The translations under genes and the position numbers were made by a program. Positions 57,041 through 64,000 of a stretch of 64,000 bases of DNA are shown here, one piece after another. Source of the DNA: Pseudomonadota bacterium (GTDB lineage: Bacteria > Pseudomonadota > Gammaproteobacteria > Pseudomonadales > Pseudomonadaceae); the NCBI GenBank assembly GCA_023431055.1, contig JAEYXX010000019.1:1-64000 (forward strand), written 5' to 3'. Numbering within the stretch: the first letter of the stretch is position 1; the number at the start of each line of letters is the position of its first letter. The notes under the pieces are model-generated. The model saw only the letters and a program-made list of their open reading frames with translations, searched no databases and was not told the DNA's origin.

Positions 57041-57661
57041 TCAGGCGCCGGACTTGAGGAAGCCTTCATAGGCTTCGGTGGCCTTGATCACGTTATCCGC
57101 CAGCAACTCGATCTCGAACACCACGTCGGACAGGGTCGAGGACGAGCTCAGCGCGCCGAACATGGTGTAGCAATCACGCCCGTCGACCATCTTCTCCAGG
57201 CCGATGGATGACAGCGGGAACAACTTGTGGGTGCGCAGCACTTCTTCGTTGAAGGCGGCGGCATCACGCACGTCGCTGGCTGGCCAGAGCAGCGCCTCGA
57301 CGATGATCTGCTCGCCGAACACGGCGACGAACAACGGCAGGTCGCCATATTCGCGCATGGTGATGTGCAGGCTGGCGTCGGTGCCCTGAATCAGCTCGAT
57401 GCCAGCCTGACCGCTTTGGAACAGTTCCGTTGCCGCCAGCGCGTCGAACAGCGCCTGGGCGGTCCAAACTTGAGGCATGCTCATACCCTCCTCCTTCTCC
57501 ATCGAAGCCAGCAGTGACTGTGGCTGGCGCAGTTTGCGCTCGAACGCGACCAGAAGTGGCGCATGCTCGGGCAAGATCCAGACTTCCTTCTTCACCAGGC
57601 CTTGCTCGCGCAGGCGCTGACGATAAAGACGCTGGTAATGAGCTGATGATTTGCTGTCCAT
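57041..57661 (-). CDS. yjfI: YjfI family (DUF2170) protein
   Basis: 206 aa. The N-terminus (SAHYQRLYRQRLREQGLVKKEVWILPEHA) is rich in Arg/Lys and ribbon-helix-helix-like; the C-terminal part (LPLFVAVFGEQIIVEALLWP, VVFEIELLADNVIKATEAYEG) is the DUF2170 domain. In E. coli yjfI precedes the pspA-like yjfJ in the same order. The N-terminal segment might bind DNA. First gene of the long minus-strand train, right after the CTTACATGT elements. Confidence 0.85.
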   Translation of the reverse strand: MDSKSSAHYQRLYRQRLREQGLVKKEVWILPEHAPLLVAFERKLRQPQSLLASMEKEEGMSMPQVWTAQALFDALAATELFQSGQAGIELIQGTDASLHITMREYGDLPLFVAVFGEQIIVEALLWPASDVRDAAAFNEEVLRTHKLFPLSSIGLEKMVDGRDCYTMFGALSSSSTLSDVVFEIELLADNVIKATEAYEGFLKSGA

Positions 57662-57678
57662 GAAACGCAGACTAGACT

Positions 57679-57709
57679 CTTACATGTAAGTCGTAAAGCA
57701 CTTACATGT
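57679..57709. promoter_or_regulatory. Paired CTTACATGT element before the yjfI-like gene
   Basis: A perfect 12-bp palindrome CTTACATGTAAG (57679-57690) is followed by a second CTTACATGT at 57701-57709; the starts are 22 bp apart, two helical turns. The sites lie 18-48 nt from the start codon. This is a natural layout for a cooperatively bound repressor. Confidence 0.6.
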
Positions 57710-57948
57710 GACAAATGTGATGCCGTTCGTCAGATCAGCACGCAGGAGTCATCCTCGGCATACCGGCCGAAGAACAGAGGAAGGGGAAGGAGAAAGGCAG
57801 AATCAGACTCATCCATGATTCGAGCAAAACGCTTCCATTCGCGAGGTGTCGAATTAAACCGCAGACACCTGCGTTGCGCACGAAAAAAAGCGCCAATCAG
57901 GTCGCAGTTATGACCCCGAACCCGCCAACCCGAGAAACAGGCAGCGCC

Positions 57949-58200
57949 ATGAACGAACTACCACCCGCGGTACGCCAGCTGGTGCATGCCGGCCAACGCC
58001 AGGCCGCCATTGATCTGCTGAGCGAATACCTGGCAGCAGACCAGCAGGAAGCCGAACGCCGCATCGATCAGTACCTGGAGAACGATCCACCGGTTCACCT
58101 GCGCGGCACGGGAGTCGTACGCGCCAGCCGTCTCAACGCGATGATCTGGCTGATCCTGATCATCCTGATGGCGCTAGCCGGCCTGATCTTCGCCCTGTAA
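57949..58200 (+). CDS. Small membrane protein, unknown function
   Basis: 83 aa from ATG 57949. A soluble N-terminal part (PAVRQLVHAGQRQAAIDLLS, UBA/ribosomal-L7-like helices) is followed by one C-terminal membrane helix (AMIWLILIILMALAGLIFAL). It is a tail-anchored layout. It diverges from the yjfI-like gene, with the CTTACATGT pair between them, and converges on thrC. Function not known. Confidence 0.72.
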   Translation: MNELPPAVRQLVHAGQRQAAIDLLSEYLAADQQEAERRIDQYLENDPPVHLRGTGVVRASRLNAMIWLILIILMALAGLIFAL

Positions 58201-58206
58201 ACAAAA

Positions 58207-58227
58207 CCGGCGCCACGAGGGCGCCGG
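58207..58227 (-). terminator. Terminator of thrC (possibly shared)
   Basis: CCGGCGCC-acgag-GGCGCCGG; on the minus strand it is followed by TTTTGTTT. Lies between two convergent genes. Confidence 0.8.
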
Positions 58228-58245
58228 CTTATCGAAGCGACAGCC

Positions 58246-59655
58246 TCAGAGCGGCTTGCCGCGATTACCGTGAGCGGCAACGAACTGCTGCACGGTCTTC
58301 AGATCATTGGCCAGCACGGTGCAACGCTCTTCGCGCTGGAACAGATCGGCCAGGTGCGCCGGCAGCGCCGGAACGGCATCGATACCCGCCTTCTCCACCG
58401 CCTCAGGGAATTTGACCGGATGGGCGGTGCCCAGTACCACCATGGGCGTGGCCAGGCTGCGGCGGCATTCGCGTGCAGCGCGCACGCCGATGGCGGTGTG
58501 CGGATCCAGCAGCTCGCCGCACTCCTTGTACACCTCGGTGATGGTCTCGCAGGTCTGCTCGTCATTCACCGCCAGCGAATCGAACAGCTTGCGCGCCTCG
58601 GTCCAGCGATCTTCCTCGACACTGAAGCCGCCGCCCTGCTTGAAGCTGTCCATCAGGCTAGCGATGGCGGCGCCATTGCGGCCATGCAGGTCAAACAGCA
58701 GGCGCTCGAAGTTGGACGAAACCATGATGTCCATCGACGGCGACAGGGTCGGGTGCAGGGTTTCCTTGACGTACTGATTGCCGCTCATGAAGCGGTGCAG
58801 GATATCGTTGCGGTTGGTCGCGACGATCAGTTGACTGACCGGCAGGCCCATGTTGCGCGCCAGGTAGCCGGCGAAGATGTCGCCGAAGTTGCCGGTCGGC
58901 ACCGAGAAGGCGATGGAACGCGCCGGCGCACCGAGCTGCAGTGCCGCGTGGAAGTAGTAGACGATCTGGGCCATGATCCGCGCCCAGTTGATCGAGTTGA
59001 CCGCGACCAGACGAGTACCCTTGAGGAAGCCCTGGTCGGCGAAGCTGGCCTTGACCATCTCCTGGCAGTCGTCGAAGTTGCCCTCGATGGCGATGTTGTG
59101 GATGTTGTCGCCGAGGATGGTGGTCATCTGCCGGCGCTGCACCTCGGACACGCGGTTGTGCGGGTGCATGATGAAGATATCGACATTATCGCAGGCCTTG
59201 CAGCCTTCGATGGCCGCCGAGCCGGTGTCGCCACTGGTGGCGCCCATGATCACCACGCGCTCGCCGCGCTTGGCCAGCACATGGTCGAGCAAGCGACCGA
59301 GCAGCTGCAGAGCGAAGTCCTTGAACGCCAAGGTCGGGCCGTGGAACAGCTCCAGCACCCACTCGTTACCGTTCAGCTGGCGCAGCGGCGCCACGGCGTT
59401 ATGAGCGAACACGCCGTAGGTTTCCTCGAGAATCTTCTTGAAATCGGCGTCGGCGATGGAGCCGGCAACGAACGGGCGCATCACCCGGAAGGCCAGCTCG
59501 TGATACGGCAAACCGGCCCAGGAAGCGATTTCCTCGACGGTGAAACGCGGCAGATTCTCCGGCACGTAGAGGCCGCCGTCACTGGCCAGGCCAGCCAGCA
59601 GCACGTCTTCGAAATTCAGGGCCGGCGCCTGGCCGCGGGTACTGATATAGCGCAT
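58246..59655 (-). CDS. thrC: Threonine synthase
   Basis: 469 aa, long form. GPTLAFKDFALQLLGRLLDH holds the PLP-binding Lys; GATSGDTGSAAIEGCK and VPTGNFGDIFAGYLA bind the PLP phosphate. Converts O-phosphohomoserine to threonine. It follows hom by 92 nt on the same strand. Confidence 0.97.
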   Translation of the reverse strand: MRYISTRGQAPALNFEDVLLAGLASDGGLYVPENLPRFTVEEIASWAGLPYHELAFRVMRPFVAGSIADADFKKILEETYGVFAHNAVAPLRQLNGNEWVLELFHGPTLAFKDFALQLLGRLLDHVLAKRGERVVIMGATSGDTGSAAIEGCKACDNVDIFIMHPHNRVSEVQRRQMTTILGDNIHNIAIEGNFDDCQEMVKASFADQGFLKGTRLVAVNSINWARIMAQIVYYFHAALQLGAPARSIAFSVPTGNFGDIFAGYLARNMGLPVSQLIVATNRNDILHRFMSGNQYVKETLHPTLSPSMDIMVSSNFERLLFDLHGRNGAAIASLMDSFKQGGGFSVEEDRWTEARKLFDSLAVNDEQTCETITEVYKECGELLDPHTAIGVRAARECRRSLATPMVVLGTAHPVKFPEAVEKAGIDAVPALPAHLADLFQREERCTVLANDLKTVQQFVAAHGNRGKPL

Positions 59656-59659
59656 TGTT

Positions 59660-59747
59660 CAAAACCTTCGATTTTGGCCTCAGGCCTCAGGCCTCAGGCT
59701 TCAGGCAAATTCGCCTGCGGCCTGTAGCCTGCAGCCTGCAGCCCGAG
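59660..59747. repeat. Short tandem repeat between hom and thrC
   Basis: Four 7-bp units (GGCCTCA x3, then GGCTTCA) at 59676-59703 and a second run of GCCTGNAGCCTGCAGCCTGCA type at 59712-59741. No coding function. Confidence 0.7.
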
Positions 59748-61052
59748 TTAGTTGAGCTGTTCGACGCGCAGACGCATGACCGGCGAGGTCACGCCATCCA
59801 GCGCTTCCATGGCGGCGATGGCCTCGATGATACGCACCTCGACCACACGGTGGGTCACGAGGATCATCGGTACCAGACCGTCCTGCTCCTCGACTTCCTT
59901 CTGCATGATCGACTCGATGTTGATGCCGCGCTCGGAGAGGATGCTCGCCACCTGAGCCAGCACACCCGGATGATCCTTGGCCTGGATGCGCAGGTAGTAG
60001 GCGCTCTCGCATTGCTCGATCGGCAGGATCGGGTGATCGGACAGCGAGTCCGGCTGGAAGGCCAGGTGCGGCACGCGATTGGTCGGGTCGGTGGTCAGCG
60101 CACGCACCACGTCCACCAGATCGGCCACCACCGCCGATGCGGTCGGCTCCATGCCGGCACCAGCGCCGTAATACAGGGTGCTACCCACGGCATCGCCATT
60201 GACCATTACCGCGTTCATCACACCATTGACGTTGGCGATCAGGCGGTCGGCCGGGATCAGCGTCGGATGCACGCGCAGCTCGATACCCGCCTCGGTGCGA
60301 CGCGCGACGCCCAGGTGCTTGATGCGATAGCCCAGCGCCTCGGCGTAGTTCACGTCAGCCGTGGTCAGCTTGGTGATGCCTTCGGTGTAGGCCTTGTCGA
60401 ACTGCAGCGGAATGCCGAAGGCGATGGACGCGAGGATGGTCAGCTTGTGCGCGGCATCGATGCCCTCGACGTCGAAAGTCGGATCGGCCTCGGCGTAACC
60501 CAGCGCCTGCGCTTCCTTGAGCACGTCCTCGAAGGCACGGCCCTTCTCGCGCATCTCGGTGAGGATGAAGTTGCCGGTGCCGTTGATGATGCCGGCCAGC
60601 CAGTTGATGCGGTTGGCCGAGAGGCCTTCGCGAATCGCCTTGATCACCGGGATGCCGCCAGCCACGGCGGCTTCGAAAGCGACGATCACGCCCTTCTCGC
60701 GCGCCTTGGCGAAGATCTCGTTGCCGTGCACGGCGATCAGCGCCTTGTTCGCGGTGACCACATGCTTGCCGTTGTCGATGGCCTTGAGCACCAGTTCCTT
60801 GGCCAGGGTGTAGCCGCCGATCAGCTCGATGACGATGTCGATCTCGGGGTTGTTGACCAGCTCGAACACGTCGCTGGTCATGGCAATGCCGGTGGTGTCG
60901 TACTGCGGCTTGGGCGAGCGAATGGCGATCTGGGCAATCTCGATGCCGCGACCGGCGCGCCGGGTAATCTCCTCGGCATTGCGCTTGAGTACATTCAACG
61001 TACCGCCACCGACGGTGCCCAACCCACAGATGCCTACTTTGACCGGCTTCAC
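59748..61052 (-). CDS. hom: Homoserine dehydrogenase
   Basis: 434 aa from a GTG at 61052 (MKPVKVGICGLGTVGGGT), the length usual in Pseudomonas; a TTG at 61058 is less likely. The N-terminal Rossmann motif GLGTVGGG binds NAD(P)H, GGIPVIKAIREGL is catalytic, and a C-terminal ACT domain (YYLRIQAKDHPGVLAQVASI) allows threonine feedback. Reduces aspartate semialdehyde to homoserine. Confidence 0.97.
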   Translation of the reverse strand: MKPVKVGICGLGTVGGGTLNVLKRNAEEITRRAGRGIEIAQIAIRSPKPQYDTTGIAMTSDVFELVNNPEIDIVIELIGGYTLAKELVLKAIDNGKHVVTANKALIAVHGNEIFAKAREKGVIVAFEAAVAGGIPVIKAIREGLSANRINWLAGIINGTGNFILTEMREKGRAFEDVLKEAQALGYAEADPTFDVEGIDAAHKLTILASIAFGIPLQFDKAYTEGITKLTTADVNYAEALGYRIKHLGVARRTEAGIELRVHPTLIPADRLIANVNGVMNAVMVNGDAVGSTLYYGAGAGMEPTASAVVADLVDVVRALTTDPTNRVPHLAFQPDSLSDHPILPIEQCESAYYLRIQAKDHPGVLAQVASILSERGINIESIMQKEVEEQDGLVPMILVTHRVVEVRIIEAIAAMEALDGVTSPVMRLRVEQLN

Positions 61053-61154
61053 ACTCAATTCCCCATCAGCACTGCACGAAACGGCCGGAGCATGCCCCGG
61101 CCGCAGATAAAGAGCCGCACCTTACGAAGCGGCTGTTTGTTAGTCAATCCACCG

Positions 61155-61883
61155 TCAGTCGTTCGACTCCAGCGCAATTTTGGCCAGCTGCGGCGCCGGC
61201 TGATAGCCCGGAATCATCTTGCCGTTAGCCAGCACGATGGCCGGCGTACCGTTGACCCCGATCATCTGGCCAAGCTGATACTGCTTGGCCACCGGATTGT
61301 CACAGGTCGCATCGGCGACGCTCTGACGAGTCTTGGCGCGGTTCATGGCCTCCTGCTGATCCTTGGCGCACCAGACGCTGACCAACTCCTTGGCTGCCGG
61401 GCTGTTCAGCCCCTGGCGCGGAAACGCGACGTAACGCACTTCCACACCCAGACGGTTGAGCTCCGGCACTTCGCTGTGCAGCTTCTGGCAATAGCCGCAG
61501 TCGGTATCGGTGAATACGGTGATATGAGTCTTCGGCGCCTTGGGCGCGAACACCACCATTTCCTTGGCCGGAATAGCATTGATCTGCTTGGCCACCGCGC
61601 GGCTTTCCTCGATCTCGGTCAGGTTGACGGCCTTGCCATCCTTGACCTGGAACAGGTAGCCCTGCAGCAGGAACTGGCCATCTGCACTGGTATAGAGCTG
61701 GCGACCACCTTCCAGCTGCACCTGATAGATACCGCTCATCGGACTCTCGGCGATGGCCTCGATCGGCAGACTGGCGTCGAGCGACTTCAGCGACTGACGG
61801 ATGGCCTGATCGGGATCGGCAGCCAGCGTGACGCTACTGCCCAGCGTGAGCGCCAGGGCAATGGAAAAACGGGTCAGGGACAT
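61155..61883 (-). CDS. dsbC: Thiol:disulfide interchange protein DsbC
   Basis: 242 aa from ATG 61883 (AGGAGTG upstream). Signal peptide SIALALTLGSSVTLAA, an N-terminal dimerisation domain, and a thioredoxin fold with TDTDCGYCQK (CxxC near 127-130) and cis-Pro NGTPAIVLANG. Periplasmic disulfide isomerase kept reduced by DsbD. Upstream of hom, downstream of xerD, same strand. Confidence 0.96.
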   Translation of the reverse strand: MSLTRFSIALALTLGSSVTLAADPDQAIRQSLKSLDASLPIEAIAESPMSGIYQVQLEGGRQLYTSADGQFLLQGYLFQVKDGKAVNLTEIEESRAVAKQINAIPAKEMVVFAPKAPKTHITVFTDTDCGYCQKLHSEVPELNRLGVEVRYVAFPRQGLNSPAAKELVSVWCAKDQQEAMNRAKTRQSVADATCDNPVAKQYQLGQMIGVNGTPAIVLANGKMIPGYQPAPQLAKIALESND

Positions 61884-61975
61884 GAACACTCCTGTCGAAC
61901 GACGGACCGTTGAAAATCGCTACAGCCTACCACAGATGGCGCACCAGACAGCCGGCGTGCTACCGGACGGCGCAG

Positions 61976-62872
61976 TCAGCCGCGCGGATGGTGCTGCGCA
62001 TGCAACTCCTGCAGGCGGGCGCGAGCGATATGGGTATAGATCTGCGTGGTAGACAGATCACTGTGGCCTAGCAGCATCTGCACCACGCGCAGGTCGGCGC
62101 CATGATTGAGCAGGTGCGTAGCGAAGGCATGGCGCAAGGTGTGCGGCGACAGCGCCTTGCTGATACCGGCGACCTGCGCCTGATGCTTGATGCGATGCCA
62201 GAAGGTCTGCCGGGTCATCTGCTCGCCACGCAGACTGGGAAACAGCACATCGCTGGGTTTACCACCCAGCAACAACGGGCGCGCCTCGCGCATGTAGCGC
62301 TCGACCCAGGCGATGGCCTCTTCGCCCAGTGGCACCAGACGCTCCTTGCTGCCCTTGCCGAACACCCGCAGTACACCCTGACGCAGGTTGACCTGATCCA
62401 GCGTCAGACCGACCAGCTCGCTGACACGCAAGCCGCAGGCATACAGCACCTCGAGCATGGCGCGATCACGCAGACCAATCGGGTCATCCAGATCCGGCGC
62501 CTGCAGCAGCGCCTCAACATCCGCTTCGGACAACGACTTGGGCAATGGGCGACCGATCTGCGGCAGCTCGACCTGCAAGGTCGGGTCTTCGCCAATCAGC
62601 ATTTCACGCAGCAGGAAACGATAGAAACCACGCAAACCAGAGAGAAAACGCGCAGTGGATCGCGCCTGATAGCCCTGCTCCAGACGCCAGGCCAGGTGAT
62701 CGAGAATGGCATCGCGACCAATGTGCCGCAACCCCAGGCCACGCGAATCGAGCCAGGCATTGAAGTGTTCCAGATCACTGCGGTAGGCAGCCTGAGTATG
62801 GGCGGAGAGCCCCTTTTCCAGCCACAGCGCCTCGAGAAAGCGCTCGATAAGAGGGTGAGTCAGGGTGGACAT
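61976..62872 (-). CDS. xerD: Site-specific tyrosine recombinase XerD
   Basis: 298 aa from ATG 62872; a longer frame exists but is not coding. Catalytic residues are visible: Arg in LRVSELVGL, Lys in GKGSKERLVP, HTLRHAFATHL (HxxR), His in LGHSDLSTTQ, and the nucleophile Tyr in QIYTHI. With XerC it resolves chromosome dimers at dif. The xerD-dsbC-hom-thrC order is standard for Pseudomonas. Confidence 0.97.
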   Translation of the reverse strand: MSTLTHPLIERFLEALWLEKGLSAHTQAAYRSDLEHFNAWLDSRGLGLRHIGRDAILDHLAWRLEQGYQARSTARFLSGLRGFYRFLLREMLIGEDPTLQVELPQIGRPLPKSLSEADVEALLQAPDLDDPIGLRDRAMLEVLYACGLRVSELVGLTLDQVNLRQGVLRVFGKGSKERLVPLGEEAIAWVERYMREARPLLLGGKPSDVLFPSLRGEQMTRQTFWHRIKHQAQVAGISKALSPHTLRHAFATHLLNHGADLRVVQMLLGHSDLSTTQIYTHIARARLQELHAQHHPRG

Positions 62873-63104
62873 CGATCGACCTTCGGTAGCACGAGCAGCA
62901 AGTGTTCCACAGCCCGTCACTGACGCACCAGTACACCGCCCCACCCAATCTCGGTGTGAAGGGAAGAAACAGCGCCCTTGATAGCTGTGCAGAAACGCCT
63001 CGACCCACAACCTGCAGCGACAGGAAACCCTGCCTTTGGTTGGGTGACAGCCAGCGACCACGGGCAGATGATTTCACCATGCCATCACCCTCCGGTAGAC
63101 CTTC

Positions 63105-63785
63105 ATGTCCCAACACGTAAATTCGCGACTTGGCCAGATTCTGATCAACAAGGGACTGATTACCAGCACGCAACTGGATGCGGCGATCAAGGCACAGCTG
63201 ACCAGCCACAAACGCCTCGGCGAGGTCCTCGTAGAGCAAGGCCTGCTCACCCAGAAACAACTGAGCAAGGCACTGAAGAAACAGAGCAACCTGCGCCTGG
63301 CAGCCACCTTGGTGGCAGCCCTGATGACGCCCTTCCAGATGGCCAGTGCCGATATCCAGCGGCTGCAGGCGCCCAGCACCATCAGCCAGGACGAAACACC
63401 CTGTGGCATGCAGTCGCTCAGCGATAGCAAAATGAACTCGGTCAGCGCCCAGGGCCTGGATGACGCCTTGCAAGGCTTGCTGCTGCGCGCAGAAAGCGGC
63501 GATGACCTGGGCACGATCAAGCAACTGGCCAAGCTGGTGATGCCGGCGCTCGACAACCTGGACGCCGAAACCAGCCTGCGTGACGTACGCTATGACACCG
63601 GCAAGCTGCGCTCGACGCTGAACAACGACGGCTCGTTCAACGTCAACCTGCCCAGTTCAATCGGCGAGCTGAGCTTCGACAATATTCGCATCAAGGATGC
63701 GCCGGCCGGTCAGAGCTTCGGCAACCTGAGCCTGCACAACATCGATCTGTCGCAGGCCAGCCTGAAAATCAGCCTGCGCCCCTGA
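63105..63785 (+). CDS. Free-standing MshEN-type membrane protein (candidate c-di-GMP receptor)
   Basis: 226 aa. Residues 8-31 (RLGQILINKGLITSTQLDAA...) and 37-60 (RLGEVLVEQGLLTQKQLSKA...) are two 24-residue units with a 5-residue spacer, the exact layout of the c-di-GMP-binding MshEN (GspE N-terminal) domain. A hydrophobic segment (LAATLVAALMTPFQMASA, about 65-83) then leads to a beta-rich C-terminal domain that would be periplasmic. There is no ATPase domain. Function unknown; a homologue occurs near xerD in P. aeruginosa from memory. Confidence 0.82.
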   Translation: MSQHVNSRLGQILINKGLITSTQLDAAIKAQLTSHKRLGEVLVEQGLLTQKQLSKALKKQSNLRLAATLVAALMTPFQMASADIQRLQAPSTISQDETPCGMQSLSDSKMNSVSAQGLDDALQGLLLRAESGDDLGTIKQLAKLVMPALDNLDAETSLRDVRYDTGKLRSTLNNDGSFNVNLPSSIGELSFDNIRIKDAPAGQSFGNLSLHNIDLSQASLKISLRP

Positions 63786-63791
63786 GACGCC

Positions 63792-64000
63792 TCACTCAAC
63801 GAAGCCCGGCAGCACCGGCACGGGCTTTTGTCGATCATCGACGGCAACGAAACTGAAGCTGCCGCTGATCGCCCGCTCACGCCCTTCCTGGTACAGCCCC
63901 TCGACGAACACCTCGACTTCCACCTTGAGGCTGGTATTGCCGACCTTGATCACGCGCCCGATCAGTTCGACGATCGAACCGGCCGGTATCGCATGCTTGA
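63792..64000 (-). CDS. Acyl-CoA thioesterase, YciA-like (5' end cut by window edge)
   Basis: The visible C-terminal 69 codons read IPAGSIVELIGRVIKVGNTS then LKVEVEVFVE and SGSFSFVAVDDRQKPVPVLP, ending GFVE. This is the end of a hotdog-fold acyl-CoA thioesterase of the YciA/BACH type. The start and catalytic Asp lie outside the window. Confidence 0.85.
   Translation of the reverse strand, partial: KHAIPAGSIVELIGRVIKVGNTSLKVEVEVFVEGLYQEGRERAISGSFSFVAVDDRQKPVPVLPGFVE

Noticed and set aside
44062..57661. Known phage-defence systems (DISARM, Zorya, BREX) considered for the helicase/PLD module
   Set aside because: No methylase, DUF1998, ZorAB-type motor or BrxC/PglZ gene is present; the module does not match a described system.
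59655..61913. 752-codon open frame on the plus strand
   Set aside because: Antisense to hom and dsbC; no motif and composition typical of GC shadow frames.

Overview
The window is a stretch of Pseudomonas chromosome. It is GC-rich with dense, mostly leaderless spacing between genes. It carries Pseudomonas-type proteins (MexJK-like pump, BfrB with the Met52 haem ligand, LptF, RsmJ, TsaB, GlpR/GlpD) and is dotted with 22-nt REP-type palindromes. From memory, two blocks match the P. aeruginosa PAO1 gene order: mexK-mexJ-mexL-rsmJ ... tsaB-adk-ppc ... lptF ... lysS-prfB, and recJ-yaeQ ... thrC-hom-dsbC-xerD. The arrangement and repeat set suggest the P. mendocina/P. oleovorans side of the genus, but this is an inference. 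I see no tRNA, rRNA, CRISPR array, prophage or intact IS element.

Layout. 1-10 kb: a truncated molybdopterin oxidoreductase, argF with an overlapping ABC ATPase gene, a PhzF-family gene, then a glycerol cluster (glpK, a YbaK-type deacylase, glpR, glpD) with two matching candidate GlpR operators and no glpF, then bfrB. 10-16 kb: an RND efflux pair with a divergent TetR regulator, and rsmJ. 16-35 kb: a calcium-binding-repeat protein, an extensin-like protein, DUF72, tsaB, a HAD phosphatase, adk, ppc, the DUF4398 lipoprotein-lptF pair, a small membrane protein flanked by two copies of a long palindromic repeat, a lipoprotein hydrolase, an AIM24-like protein, a MATCAP/DUF1704 protein, a TetR regulator, lysS, and prfB with its programmed frameshift. 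35-44 kb: a beta-barrel protein, a GMC oxidoreductase, a SulP transporter, DUF533, a relic of a dapA-like gene, recJ, yaeQ and a diguanylate cyclase.

44-57.7 kb is the most unusual region: one minus-strand gene train reading yjfI-like, pspA-like, yqiJ-like, flotillin (yqiK-like), a 1746-aa AAA+ ATPase, a rhomboid protease, a PLD-type nuclease and a UPF1-like SF1 helicase with a nuclease-like C-terminus, followed by the diguanylate cyclase gene. The first five genes are a known membrane-stress neighbourhood. The last three are translationally coupled to the ATPase or to each other (overlaps of 4 and 1 nt, gap of 12 nt), which ties a membrane-remodelling set to a nucleic-acid-processing set. 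A paired CTTACATGT element sits just upstream of the first gene.

57.9-64 kb: a small membrane protein, thrC, hom, dsbC, xerD, a free-standing MshEN-type (c-di-GMP-binding motif) membrane protein, and the end of an acyl-CoA thioesterase gene.
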